From: Acestrorhynchus altus
Lineage: Eukaryota > Chordata > Actinopteri > Characiformes > Acestrorhynchidae
Reading direction: 5' to 3'
DNA length: 64,000 nt
NCBI GenBank assembly: GCA_034509495.1
Contig: CM067518.1
Location: forward strand, 6,483,028-6,547,027
In this document: positions 1 through 45,600 of the stretch, one piece after another
Layout of the letters: every line of letters starts with the position of its first letter
How positions within the stretch are numbered: position 1 is the stretch's first letter
Program-made: the position numbers and the translations under genes
The notes under the pieces: model-generated
Seen by the model: the letters and a program-made list of their open reading frames with translations, nothing else
Database searches by the model: none
Told to the model about the DNA's origin: nothing

Positions 1-17
1 TGATTTTATGCCTGTAG

Positions 18-33086
<33,069 letters not shown>

Positions 33087-33387
33087 GACATGGGTGACCA
33101 CAGCATAGGTCCCAAATTTGGGATAGTCCTTCTCCTCCTCTCTCTGCGCCCACCCACCCCCCAACAGTTACACATCAGAAGAAAAGCAACAAGGAGCGCG
33201 AGAACACTGTACAAAATGTAAAAAAGGAAGAAAAAAAAAAAACAAAACAAAAAAAATGAAGGACTACTTTTCTATGTGATTGCAGTATTATATTTTATTC
33301 TTTGACGAATCCTTCCAGTCAAGAAAAAAGAAACAACATTTTTCTATACCTTCTTTTTTTAATCATTGCTCACCTAGCAACCCTCTC

Positions 33388-33388
<1 letters not shown>

Positions 33389-33421
<33 letters not shown>

Positions 33422-33527
33422 GTTCTCTCTCTCTCTCTCCCCCCTCTGTGTAGCCTCTACCTCTGTGCTAAATGAGATGCCGACACACAGTAACAGCTAT
33501 GGAACTATTTTGATTGTGTTTTATTTT

Positions 33528-33569
<42 letters not shown>

Positions 33570-33602
33570 CCTTTTTTTTTTGTTTGTTTTTTTTTTTTTT
33601 TT
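33389..33602. repeat. (CT)n and poly(T) tracts in the lrp1 3' UTR
   Basis: Two (CT)n runs at about 33389-33440 are followed by a T tract of about 70 bases, interrupted by single C and G, at about 33529-33602. Confidence 0.9.
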
Positions 33603-34360
33603 CTTTTGTGAATTGTATAGAAGTCGTTCCATACTAATAGGAAATAGCCAAGTTTTATCCTTTTCCATTTGTTGCCAGTAAACCAGTAATGGAAAGGAGG
33701 AGGAAAGCTGAATCCTTCATGTCCCGGTGTGTGAATGTGTACCGCTGGAGGAGAAAAAGACAAGGTGTTCTGAGAGCGAGTGGGTGGATGAGTGGGTTGT
33801 GTGAGAGGATGTGATGATCGTCTTACTCCTTGCACAGATGGAGTTTATATATATTTACGTATATATATATAATACACATTTTAACAGAAGTGTCCTGATG
33901 CTCAATGTATTTCCAGGAATAGATGCAACAGCAGACCCTTCGTACAGCCGTCTGTTATTCCTTACAGTGCTTTTAGAGCTTGAGTGTTTTTCATGGTACA
34001 ATACTGTCATAAATGAACGAATGATCGAATGAACGAATGAGCTGGTCGACAGATGGCGTGTTATTGGTTCCTTATTTTAGAGAACATTCCAGGGTATGTT
34101 TTTGTGGCCTTTGTATGTGGCTATCCAAAGGAAAGATAGTCGGAAGTAGGGAACGGGTTGGTTGATTGTCAGTCTTCGTGTCACCCTTGATGTCATGTCT
34201 TCCAGGAAGAAAGGGACCATAAGGAGGAAAAAAAAAGGAACTGATTGTGGACATTTTTATCCAGTGGAATTTCAAGGGATAGCTATTACAGACCGCTTCA
34301 ATGGGAATTTCAGTGTTTTTTCTTATTTGTTTTTAAAGGCTCATTGGAAGTGCATCCTGC

Positions 34361-34362
<2 letters not shown>

Positions 34363-34401
<39 letters not shown>
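34363..34401. repeat. (GT)n microsatellite in the lrp1 3' UTR
   Basis: About 19 GT units within the predicted 3' UTR. Confidence 0.93.
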
Positions 34402-34404
<3 letters not shown>

Positions 34405-34927
34405 ATGTGTGAGTGTAAGTTTGTGTGGGGTCTGTGGACTCACGTTGCCCTCTTGCCCTAACTCACTGCCTCGCTGCTAGCCCTGCCATTGTCGTTTTTC
34501 CACAGGGAAAATCAGCTCAACCCGCTGCTTCTCTCGGAGATGAAAGAGCAGCACACGCCTGCCACAAACTAATGCATGTAACACCAAGTGTTCACCCACC
34601 GTCCTGGTCTGCACCTTCTACGTCTGCGTCGTTTTTACAGTCAGATGTAATTTAGTGAAGTCTAAAGGTTTATTTTGTTTTGTTTTTTTCTTGAACAATC
34701 ATAACTGCTTACACACAAATCTTCCCGCAGTTTGGGTACTCCTGTTCATTTTTGTTTTAATTGTTTTTTTTTTTCTTTTTATATATACAGAATAATTAAA
34801 CTGCTTTTTATAGTATAAATGCATGGTGGCTCAGCCCTTCTTTTGGAGAGACAGAGTAACATTTCACTATTTTTTGCTGGAGAACTTCATAAACTACAGA
34901 CAGTAACGGATATTGTTATAATTACGA

Positions 34928-34933
34928 AATAAA
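34928..34933 (+). promoter_or_regulatory. Candidate poly(A) signal of lrp1
   Basis: AATAAA lies 1.84 kb after the lrp1 stop codon, and GT-rich sequence (GTGTGTACAG, then ACGTGGTTTCTGG) follows within about 40 nt. This is the usual arrangement for cleavage and polyadenylation near 34945-34955. Confidence 0.55.
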
Positions 34934-34955
34934 AATCAGTGTGTACAGAAAATGA

Positions 34956-36449
34956 ACGTGGTTTCTGGTTCAGTGGCCTGTTTCACATCTGGAGTCTGCG
35001 CGGGACACAGACAGCAGAGGAGAAAAAAACAATTTGTGTGATTTATTGCAGGCCGGAGCAGATAATCCAGTCTCTCAAATTGTCTTTTGTAATGTCTCTT
35101 GTAAATTTCCAGATATAGACTCCCATTGAATCGAATCGAATCGAAGGACACTTCAGTTTTGTTGATGGAAACTTGTCAAAATCATCTTTGTTTGGCACAT
35201 GGAAGTGACCAAGTGTCATCCCTTCATTGTAAAGAAACCAATATGGAGTTTTTCAAAAACCCCATCACTTTTGTGTAACATCCTTGGCAAATTTTATTGT
35301 ACCCCTAAAAATCATTAGAAGAGGCCTGTTTAGAGTCCTAAAGTAGTCCTAAGCTGCTTCAGGAGAAAATTATATTTGTGATGCTTCTAGTTTCTGAGCG
35401 CCTCCACCAGTGTCTGCAGGATGGTAGCTCAGACTGGGCGAGTGAGAACAGCGAGCTGGTACTGTGTAATGGTATCTGCTTTAGTGCTGTTTTCAGCTCA
35501 ACAAAAATCACATCTTAAAAAGACTGAAGAAGTGGCACTTTTACTGGTGGCTAAAATAGTGTTTAAAGAAATACTTGATCATCATTTGAGTTAACAGGTT
35601 GTAATATTATATTCCATGTTATATCAAGGGTCAGTATCACCATCACTATCACTGGAAAAATAAAGAATTAAATTTTTTCCTAAATGATCAACTTTATGTT
35701 GAACGTTGTGGAATATGAACAAAAAATCATGAAGGGGGGGGGGGGTGATGATTCTGTTTACAGATGACATTATAATTGAATTCATTTGTCATATTCACAC
35801 ATCAACTGTATATATGTGAGCAACACATCTGGGCACTTTTTCTGGGTTTTGTTTAAGGTCCTGTGCCTTTTTGGGTAAAAAGTCGCTCTAATTTGGCAGT
35901 GAATACAATTTTCCAAGCCTTTTGCAATTCAGTTACATAAAATACACACCCTTTTATAGCTATTCAGAGTCCAAAACCTGTGGTCAGCCATTAATTACAT
36001 CATATTGCTGCTGCCAGCCAATGATCAGTACTGTTCTATAGACAAGATGAAAGAAACGGGCTGAGTGTCTTTTCAACACGCCTCCGTCAAAGGGGACAAA
36101 CGACCCACACAGTGGCCAAAAGTCTCAGATCAGTCGATGTGTACAGTACTCTGTTGAATTAGTATCATTAACTGAGGTGATGTGTTTGATACAGATGTGC
36201 AGTACTGACTGGCTTGATCGCACAAGTTACCATTTTGCTCCTCCCTGCAGAGGCCTGAAACCACAGATCTCTCCTTTCACTCTTCTGAGAACTAAATAAA
36301 GTGATAAACTAGGGATCGTTTAGTTGCTGGCTAAGCAAAATACCATGCAGTGGGTCCCAGTTTGGCGACAACAAAATGATTGGGTTTGTTTTCACCCAAA
36401 AGAGGCTGTAAATGAAATAAGTGTGACACAAATGACACACCAGTCATGA
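34956..36449. other. Intergenic stretch between the convergent lrp1 and fmnl3 ends
   Basis: No exon, RNA gene or recognisable mobile element is visible here. It is AT-rich, with a short GAATC-type tandem near 35125-35142 and a G run at about 35735-35745. It separates the predicted 3' end of lrp1 from that of the distal fmnl3 transcript; the exact limits depend on poly(A) site use. Confidence 0.5.
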
Positions 36450-36774
36450 AATCCTTAAAAAAAACCCTCATTTATTGTTTAAAATGGGGTTTGATATCCG
36501 ATGGAAAATGTGTATCTGAAAAATAGGAGACTTTACAGGAGAAAGCAAAAATGTAATTTTGGAGCATCTCTACTGGTCTATTCATCATGAAATTCAGACA
36601 CCATCTAAAGAGCTGTCAGATTCACATGAAGAAGAAAACTTTGCAGACCCTCTCGAGCTCCATCAGTTGGATGGGGAGTGTTGGTGCACAGCCATTTTCA
36701 CACATGGTTTTCATTAGACAGTGAGGATATATAGTTTGTAATGTATGTAATGAACAGCAGCAGAAACGATCACG

Positions 36775-38218
36775 ATCAGAAATGTTCCCCTTTTTATTTG
36801 TGCTTTTTTTTTCCACAGATCGGAATGGCTTCAGTTTGTTCTCTATTCATTTTTTCATTTCATTTTTCATAAATCAAATGGCATAATTTAAGGAAGTGTA
36901 TGAACTAAATTCAAAACATAAGACCTAGTGTTGAATATTCGTCTTTTCTAAATCCTGTAGTGTGCTATTGAAGTGACGGACCTCCCTTTTGTAACAATCC
37001 TATCCTGTCACTTCTCAGTGGCTAGTGCAAGGGACGCCACTGTCCTGAAACATTTCAGTGTTCCCAAATAACAGTATAGAATCAGGACCGAACTAGTTAA
37101 AGGCATGTGCGGATATACCGTGATAGGAATGTTGCATGACCTCATCGGCATAAGGCTTTCAGAGGGTGTAATATTTGGCCTATAGGACATGTTACCGATG
37201 ACCTACTTCATGGTAGTCTTGATCATTTTGGTATGTTTGACATTCATAAAAAAAAGGAAAAATATACAAAAATGCACATTTACATGACACAGCCTCTGCT
37301 GACTGAAAGAGAGGCACATGCATGTGAATGTACTCATTACCAGTCATTACACATATGTACAGTCAGTCGAACAGCTTAAAAGAAACGTTAGCAGTTTTTA
37401 AACCCAAGGCACATTCAGTCCAAAGCGACAGCTTCTCAGTCACAAAGGCTGCAAAGACTGGGAAAAGCCCCCTTCTTCAAAGCAACGCTGCTCCGACGAG
37501 CAGTGTTCGGGATGCGTATCTATTTACAGTTCGAGTAGGTGTTATACAAAAAAAATCAATAAAAATGTTCAACCTCTTGCCTGTATGTTGGCTAAATATT
37601 TGAGCAAATAATACTGTCAGGATAAAAAGGCACTTCTTTCAGAACAAAAAAGTGTGTGGGTGAAGGGATAAGAGGCTTGCTCATTGTTAATAATCCTGTA
37701 GTTTTCCGCAGAACCTCAAAAAATGAAGCTTGGACTAAAGGGCCCCAAATCTCCAGGGCATTCCCACAGGCCGGCATCTGTGTCAGTAAGAGTTTAACTT
37801 TAGAATGCATACTGTGAGGAAAGATGTTTGGGTGTCACTGTGCTGGCAGGCTCATCGGATTTGGAAGGTAGTGTGTGTTGTCCTCAGTTCACACCACTCT
37901 CCGGGAAGTTGCCTTTTTCCCTTATGCCCCCCCGACAAGGTCACGCGACGATGCTCTTTGGGTTGTTTGTGTGCATGAGGAAAGGGTGGCAACCTTTAAT
38001 GTCTGTGCTTTTATGGTTCTGATGAGAGAGAAAGAGCCTCCAGTGCAGCAGTCAGGATGGTTTTCCTTTTCCGTGAATAAATAAGGACACCCCCACCCCC
38101 TTCCAATTGTGGTTGAGTCCCGGCCTACGTGTGCGGTCGCTGTGAGCTGCACAGAGGCACTGTTTTCAAGGGCAAAGCAGGGAAGGGGAAGGCTGGGTGA
38201 GTGAGTGAGGGGGGGTCT
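36775..38218 (-). other. fmnl3: Predicted 3' UTR of the distal fmnl3 transcript
   Basis: After the distal TAA the minus strand starts GC-rich and becomes AT-rich, with no conserved reading frame. The first AATAAA in the transcript direction is at 36798-36793 (TTTATT on +), with another at 36476-36471. Ends inferred only. Confidence 0.45.
36793..36798 (-). promoter_or_regulatory. Candidate poly(A) signal of the distal fmnl3 transcript
   Basis: TTTATT on the + strand reads AATAAA on the minus strand. It is the first such signal about 1.4 kb after the distal stop codon. A second candidate lies at 36471-36476. Confidence 0.4.
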
Positions 38219-38283
38219 TTAGGGTCGCTTCCACCCATTTCGGATCACCGCGTCAGCTCGCAGGAAGGGCTGGCTTCGGAGAT
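38219..38283 (-). CDS. fmnl3: fmnl3 distal alternative terminal exon
   Basis: A good acceptor (a pyrimidine-rich tract with CTCTCCC and CTTCCCC, then ACTCACAG) precedes this segment. Joined in phase 1 to the DAD exon it gives an Asp codon, then LRSQPFLRADAV and IRNGWKRP, then TAA at 38221-38219. This resembles the alternative FMNL-family C-terminus, which starts DLRNQPY-RADA. The tail replaces the proximal one and shortens the protein by nine residues. Usage is inferred from phase, splice signal and family similarity. The intron from 44479 would be 6.2 kb. Confidence 0.75.
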
Positions 38284-38545
38284 CTGTGAGTGGGGAAGGG
38301 AGAGAGTTAGAGCAGGGAACACTCCAGTTAAGCACACAGAAATCCTGACTGCAGCAGAACACTGCAACGGTGGCTTTAACTACATCTGACCTCTTTTTTT
38401 ACGTTTTAATTACAGTTTGTACATGATCTAAACGAGAGTAAGATCCCATCCTGCACAGAGAATATTTATGGTGAATTTGAACATTAAAGCAACAATATGT
38501 TGAATTATTACCTTAAAATACCCACTGACCCATAACAGGGACAAT

Positions 38546-38624
38546 ACCCAGATAGCAATGAATGTCTGAGCTGTAAGTGGCCAAAGTGGTCCAGCTTTGG
38601 CCCAAATAAGTCTGCTATCTGGGT
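38546..38624. repeat. Short foldback element
   Basis: The 12-bp arms ACCCAGATAGCA (38546-38557) and TGCTATCTGGGT (38613-38624) are perfect inverted repeats. The interior has further partial symmetry (GGCCAAAGTGG and CCAGCTTTGGCC). It lies in the long 3' intron of fmnl3. Confidence 0.75.
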
Positions 38625-39863
38625 TGCATCTCTACCCTTGCTATTACAGGCTCGCCACACTGCTAATTCCACTACGTAACACTGGTGAAGTGGGCAGAAC
38701 AGCCGAAAACACCAATTCTCAAATAATTCCATCTTTAAATTCAATAGAAAATAAATCACACTGTAAAAAGTGCAAATAAAAGTTACATTTGCTTTTGTTT
38801 CCTATGTAGTTTGTTTATGTATTATTAGGATTCTTATATGCTTGGAAAATCAGTAAGACCTGATTTCCTCAGGGGAGTTTAAACTATAGCACTATGTGCC
38901 TTTATTCTCCATTGTAAGATCATTTTTTGACCACAATATAAGATTAAAGCTAGACTTGCTTCTGTGTCTGTGACGATATCTATTAACATGACATTACATA
39001 CAGTGACTGTGATTACTTAAGTATGATGATTTGCATTCCATTTGAACTGCGATCTGTGAGTTATAAGAAGGAAATTTTAACTGGAATGCCCCCACAAGTT
39101 GGATTTCTTGGAATGTCGGGAGAGCCTCAGCAACCCAGAGTTGAAAACACACATTGCCTGTAGGCAGGTTTCCATGATGTTTACCCAAAATACTACATAC
39201 CAGACAATATGTTATAATACACATCAACTGGTATTGCTAACCATGCCAAACTGGGACGTGTTTTGGTTTTTAAATGATTTGATATAGTGTCCAATTATCT
39301 GAATGTTAAACTGCAACTCAGTCAACTTTGTGATTTCAACATCTGAGGTAAATGGAATGCAGCTTTGTACTACATTTGACAGAAATGTAAACCTGATTAT
39401 TGAACAATCCATCACTATAAGGATTTGTCATGCTTATAGATACCGATCCACTGTCTTTCATGAACTCACTGTGAGCTCTCAGACACACACAGTAGATTGC
39501 AATCACAAACAGGAACACATCAGATTGACATTGTAATTTACAATAATACACAGCATTAATGACATACAGGACTTTCCAGGACATGGAACATCAGATCAAG
39601 TGATCAGCAAGGTCTTGGGAGGCTTTCCTGGAGACTATTTTCTGTTTAACACTATTTTGTGGCTTAGGTTTTCCTCAAAAAGCATCACTGAAGTCCTCTG
39701 CAGAACTTGCCGAACACTGCGGTTTGCATGCAGGCCAATATCCATAGCCATTAAATAGAGCAGACATGGCAGACAGGTTAGCCAACTGCAGCGGTCACAC
39801 ACAGCATTCCATGCAAAACGGACAACCTGACCAGGGATGAGGAGCTTTCCTTTCTGAAGAATA

Positions 39864-40259
39864 CACTATCTGGAAAAAAGTTTGTGGACACCCATTCTAA
39901 TAAATGAATAAATGGAAAAGTTGTACTTCAGCTACTTTAAGTAGCACCCACTGCTGACGCAAATGTGCAAATGCACACACACAGCTTGACTCTCTGCAGC
40001 AGATAAACATGAATCTACTGGCACCGTGCCTAGAGGGATATTCAGGCCCCCAGCACTGAGCTGTGGAGCAGTGGAACTGTGTTCTCTTGAATGATGGTGC
40101 TCCATCCAATACTTTTGGGATCATCTGCACAACAATGCTCCACAATCTAGATTTCCTGGACAGTAGAGTCGGTTATGCCAACAAAAGCAGGATAAACAAT
40201 ATCATTGATGACAAAAACAAGGAATTAGTAGGTGTCCCAATACTTTAGTACATATAGTG
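39864..40259. mobile_element. Tc1/mariner-type MITE with TA duplication
   Basis: The 396-bp element starts CACTATCTGGAAAAAAGTTT, continues GTGGACACCC, and ends GGTGTCCCAATACTTTAGTA then CATATAGTG. These are long inverted repeats. TA lies directly outside both ends (39862-39863 and 40260-40261). There is no intact transposase frame. Confidence 0.82.
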
Positions 40260-40539
40260 TAGATAGATCTATATCTAATAGCCTGATGGAACTAAATGCT
40301 ACCTTAATCGAATACTCCAAAACGAATAGACTAAATACACTCATCATCAAAAAACAGTTTCACCCAGAAGGACGTGTTGGATTGCACTGTTGTTTGGAAG
40401 GAAGATTCTACTGCAGTCAAAAAATGCAGAATAATATGTGCAAAATTGTTTGAGCTACATGTCTCTCAGTGTGGCTTCGGGCATTAAGCAACATGCCTGA
40501 CGTTCTAGACATTTATAATGGCGTTCCGTGAACATCATA

Positions 40540-41040
40540 TGCCGATTGAATGTTCTCGTTCAGTTCCTGCAGGTTTTGCATTAAGGGTGGAGTGTTCAAT
40601 AGCATCCCTCCCATTTTTAATCATGGATAGGTCTGCGACTGACCATGGCATTTTCAAGGCAAGTTCTTGAGGATGAGGATTGTCCTGTTGGAACTGTGCC
40701 CTGGAGTAATTGTTCAAAAAGGCTGCAGGTCCTCATTAATGTAACATTTAGCTGACAAGACCAAAGGGGATTTGGCATCATAAGAAATTGCATCCCACAC
40801 CATGACACCACACTTCTGTGTGATGCATGACAACAAGACCTTGATCTCCACACATGGATTTAATTCCACCAAGAAAAGTGACCCTCAGCCATTCTGAGTG
40901 ACTCCATGACCGTCTGACATGACACCACTGCTGAAATTGCAATCAGTTGGTTCCTTCTGGGTGCAACAGTTTTATTTTTTTGTTGAAGGGTGTATATAAG
41001 CTGTAAACATTTCTCTTTTTTGGTGCTATCCTGAGAAAGC
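40540..41040 (-). mobile_element. Tc1-like transposase relic
   Basis: On the minus strand, pieces of a Tc1-family transposase appear in several frames, including NNYSRAQFQQDNPHPQELAL, which matches the QQDNARPH region around the second catalytic Asp. Frames are broken by stops and indels. It lies in the fmnl3 intron used by the distal transcript. Confidence 0.65.
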
Positions 41041-41739
41041 AAACATTATTACTGGCTTATATTTGAACACAATTCTGGAGCCGTGTGCAAAGCAACTGAC
41101 GACGTCATATTTTAGCATTTGACAAAGCTTTTTCAAACAGATACACGTTCAGTACAAGCTGCAGAGCTCTTGATTCTTTGCAGATCAGCAGTAGGTGAAG
41201 CAACTGCACTGTCGCCATTAGCTGAAAGGCAGATGGGATTGAAGCTCCCCCTCTTACCCTCCATTTAGTAAAGGCCCATATCTACTCAGCTCAATCCTCT
41301 GCTCTGCTGGAAAGGCGGGAGAAACAATTAGACAGGCGGAGGTGGAGGGAAGGAGGTGAAACAAGCATGTTAGAAGAGATCAAACCTGTAAACTGTAACA
41401 CCATAAAAACTGATACACACACCAGTCCTCAGGGCTATTCATGGCAAATGGGACTGCTGTGCTGGTTCTTTAATTCCGAGCTTTAAATTAGACCTGAACA
41501 GTGAATGGTTGTGCTACACACGTGACAATATATATATATATATAATATATATAATATATAGAGCAAATATACAATGTATACAATTTGCTTTATCCCAAAT
41601 GTGCTGCTTTAGTTTTGCACTGAACCTCCCAGGCTAATATATCTGACTGATAATGGAGGCTTTTATTAATATATTATAAATAATATTATAAACTTCAAAA
41701 CAGAATGTGCAGGTTGTGCTGCATTTAATTAACGTTAGT

Positions 41740-42550
41740 GTTTTTTATTTTTTATTCATCTCTGTCAGACAAAATCACGTAAAAACAAAACAAAAAAACA
41801 AAAAAAATCAAAAACACTCCAAAATAGTAACTTGAATGAAAGAAACTTCTTATCTTTCCATGGAAGTCAATGTTGAAAGTGATTTTGGAGCCTCTCTATT
41901 GGTCCATTCATCATGAAATTCTGACAGAGCACACATTTTGATTTACATTATAATATTACAGCAAACTAATTTTTGGGTGACAGTGAATTTAGTCACAAAT
42001 GGCCAATTTGTACATTCAATGAATGTGTCTGTATCTCCATCAGCATCTGCAAATATTTATAAAAATACTGGATTCAGTCATTCAAAGAAATCTTATCAAA
42101 TCTTACTTATGAGGCCTACAGCCTCATAACCACAATGCAGAATGAAAGCACATTTTTGGAATATTTTAAGATAAGCAGCTTCATTAAAGGTCGACTCCAG
42201 ATCTAAAGTTCTCTTGGAGGAAGCTTTGAATATCTGCGAGCTAAATGCACTGCAGTCCCTTTGCCAGTGTTCCTTCAGAAAGGCTGTGCTAGTCCTTATG
42301 CTCATATCCAGATTAGACACGCTCATGTATCTTCAGTTTAGTGCTGATCCAGGATCACTCCATCCACACAGGAGCCCAGATCAGCACTCTTCGATACATA
42401 TGTAACCCAGGGTTAGTAAAGACGTGGTGCTGGTGCTCTGTGGAGAAACGACAGGTTCATGCATGTGTCTCGTGGGCATGCAGGGTTTTTTGGGAGGATG
42501 CATAAGAGAACTGGACAACCTTCAGCATTAGGGCTAGTTTTTGGGGGGAG
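41740..42550 (-). other. fmnl3: Predicted 3' UTR of the proximal fmnl3 transcript
   Basis: No conserved coding follows the proximal TAG. Minus-strand AATAAA signals (TTTATT on +) occur twice at about 41744-41756 and again near 41662, and these are the first plausible ends of the short transcript. The interval contains repeat-like sequence near 41887-41936 just beyond the stated end region and ordinary AT-rich sequence. Confidence 0.4.
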
Positions 42551-42642
42551 CTAGCAGTTGGACTCATCATACAGGTTGGTGTCGCAGAAGAAGCGCGAGC
42601 CCCGCTTGGCCGTGCGCGCGGTGAACGGCACACTCTTCAGCG
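42551..42642 (-). CDS. fmnl3: fmnl3 proximal terminal coding exon
   Basis: The exon starts after a CTCTCAG acceptor, completes an Ala codon and encodes [20 protein letters not shown] followed by TNLYDESNC, then TAG at 42553-42551. The conserved [13 protein letters not shown] block is shared by FMNL2 and FMNL3, while the DESNC end is the FMNL3 form. It is the proximal of two alternative last exons. Confidence 0.93.
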
Positions 42643-45600
42643 CTGAGAGAGGGAGGGAGGGCAGAGAGAGAACGTTATGGCGAGGTACACTAAGGTTGGG
42701 GGACCTTCCTACTCCTGGGGGAGCAAGACCTTCTTACACACACATCCAGAGACCATTCATCTTCAGTGGTAAAACATACTGTAGGAATACAGTACCAGTC
42801 AAAGTCTGGAGAAATAGAAATAGTGAAGCAGGAGCTGATGTGTATGTGTATGATGTGTGTGTGATATATGTCATCCTATGACATAAGGTCATATAATCAT
42901 TATGTCATAATGATGTGATGATTAGAGGTCGACGTTATGAGGTAGAATAGCTCTGTTTGATAGAACATAGGTGGATCCTATAGAATCCTATATTTGATTA
43001 GAATCAAATAATCATCATTTGATTAAAACAATATTTGACTAAGTATTATATCAGGGTGATTATCAAGCTCCTGATACAGCTGAGAACTGTGTTAACTGAT
43101 CTGTAATGCTGATCCAGGGAATATAGATCCCAATTTCTTGTCATAATGTTTATGTATCTGTATTTACATACACAAAAACATGGGCTATTGATCACATGGT
43201 TGTGGAGTTGATACCCATTATGCCTGTCGCAATATATTTATTGGATGATATATTGTCCCAGAAACAAAATTGCAATAGCTTATATTTTTGTCATCTCAAG
43301 GTTTTATGTCTTATATACTGATGTTTATATATATATATATATATATATATAAACATCATAATAATAATAAAATAATTATTTTAAAATAATAATTTAAAAT
43401 AGGAAAATAAAGGTTTCGTAGGAACTCATAATGCTGAAACGTCGAAAGCTTGTAGCAAAATTTTAAATAGTTTTTATTTTAAACACACCTATTACAGGTG
43501 ACTGTAAATCCCATTTCAGCATATGTAGGGTAGGGTGTATTTAAATTTATGCCTCAGCAGTGTGAGCCAGAAATGTGTTTCAGACAGTTGTAGACAGAAA
43601 CTGTACCAATGTTGTGCATTCAATAGACTCACTGCTTTCAACACACTGCTCTATTGCTCTCAGGTTATTTAAATGTCAGTAATAGAAACAGAGCCCATAG
43701 AAAGTCTAGAACTTGTGCTAATGTGTTTCATGTGCTCCTGTATCGCACATACTGTGAGTGCTGGGATAACAAGGCCACTAAATGAATCAGCAGCCAAAAA
43801 TAGAATATGTACAAACATTCGACTGATACTGATGACCTGTTCTGAATAACATATGTTTACCACCAAATGCAACCAACAAACATTAAAACTCAGCCTCCTT
43901 TACAATGTTTCAGTCTGTAAAGGAGTCTACCAGTTCACTTGAAGCTACAGATCTTTGGCTGCGCTGAGTAAGTGCCTGTAGAACAGTTCTTTAGTGAGAT
44001 TAAGCCTAGTCCTAGATTTCACTTGACCTTCCACTGAGATTGGCCATTAGTGCAATTAAACCCATGACTAGGCTTAATCTGCATCTGGGAAATGGTTACC
44101 TGTATCCATTAATCTGCTTTAGTAAACTTTAAAGGAACAGTTCAGTTAATAACATTAACAACATGGACAAAAACATCTTAGTTGTATTAAAACAAAAGCG
44201 TAAATATGGTTTAAACTGGTTTCCCGTATGAGTGCAGTGACTGGAAGGGAGGTTTAAGATGCTTAAGTGAACGTTCCTATAATGGAACGTATGATGAGGC
44301 TTCATAGTGCAGGTTCCCTGAGAGATACTACATCACACTGTATCAGTCTAGCTGGTATTGCAGAGGACACTGGGTAATGTAACAGAAGGTGCACTGCCAG
44401 CGTGAGGAGCAACGAGCCACCACACTTATCCTGGTCCCGGAGCTGATGGGAACTGTAGTTTGAGTCCTGCGCATCCCACCTGTGATAATGTCCTCTATAG
44501 TGCCATCCTTGCCCTCGTAGACGGGCCGGTGGTCTTTGGCCTGTCGGCGCCTCAGCTCAGCAATCAACTCATGCTGCTGCTGCCGCTTCTTCTGGGCCTG
44601 CACCTGCAAAAGTTCAGACAGAGAGACGTGGTTGTGGTCACTTGTCATACTTGAAGCCTTGAATGGTGTGGCACCTTGCATTGTCCTGCTGATGTCATTT
44701 TTGTGGTTCTTCACCAAAAGAAGAGCTAGCACTCAAAACAGCTTCTTAACTTTGGAACATTGAACCAGTGACTGCCAGTGGTATCACAAAAGCTTGACCT
44801 TACAACATCTGCCAGTTTAGTACACTAGGTGGCGATGTTTGCCTTTTACTCACGATGAGAGCCAATAGTTATTTTGAATGTTGAAACTTTAGAGAGTAAA
44901 AAAGTCCCAAACCAAGAGAAAAATCATAATCATATAAGCCACACATCCTCAATCTGAAATATGTTCAGCTTAGAAGGGTGGACAGCAGGGTTTAAAATAC
45001 CATTCATAACACATTAATACCTAGATCAAATAAGAAGATGAATAGATGAACGATTGATATTTTGGCCCATAAAAAAACAGGAACGTGGTCAGTTATGCTC
45101 ATCACACTGCTCACATGCACACACACATAGACAGACAATACACTCACAGACACTACATAACTTTCACTGACTGCACTCTATACATACATCTGTAGGAGGC
45201 TTGCCAAAAAGGACATGAGTGTTTGTGTACCGGTCAGGAATTTGGCGGTGATACAAGCACTGTTACATTCATAACACTTTCACTAATCCATCACTGCATA
45301 CAATCTAGATCTATCCCTCCCTCACATATATGCTTAATATGACTTTATCATCATAACCATTACTTTAGAAGAACCTCCATAATCACAATCTCAATCATAA
45401 GCTGTACTGTACCCTGTCACTTTAAAGCAACTTTATGTAGCAATTCTGCCGTAACAGCCATCGCGTATGCATGATCTTGACGGTAATAATGAAAAGGTGC
45501 CTCTGTTACTGTCACTCCAGGCCAGAATGCTGCTACTGCACTAAGGAATTTTGGTGGAGCTGCACAAGACCTCTTTTCAGAATTGTGTGATACTGTGAAC

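Larger units (their letters stand above)
33087..34955 (+). other. lrp1: Predicted lrp1 3' UTR
   Basis: After the TAA the sequence has no further conserved coding. It contains (CT)n near 33389-33440, a long T-rich tract at about 33529-33602, a (GT)n tract at about 34363-34401 and AT-rich stretches. The first convincing poly(A) signal is at 34928. The 3' end is inferred, and earlier ends are possible. Confidence 0.6.

Noticed and set aside
33468..33835. Lys-rich minus-strand frames
   Set aside because: Produced by the poly(T) tract in the lrp1 3' UTR.
37328..37603. 91-codon + strand frame between the genes
   Set aside because: It lies antisense to the predicted distal fmnl3 3' UTR and shows no recognisable domain or biased composition.
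44343..44603. Calling 44343-44603 as a normal terminal exon
   Set aside because: A good donor at 44479 and two matching terminal exons make splicing the simpler reading. Kept only as an intron-retention finding.
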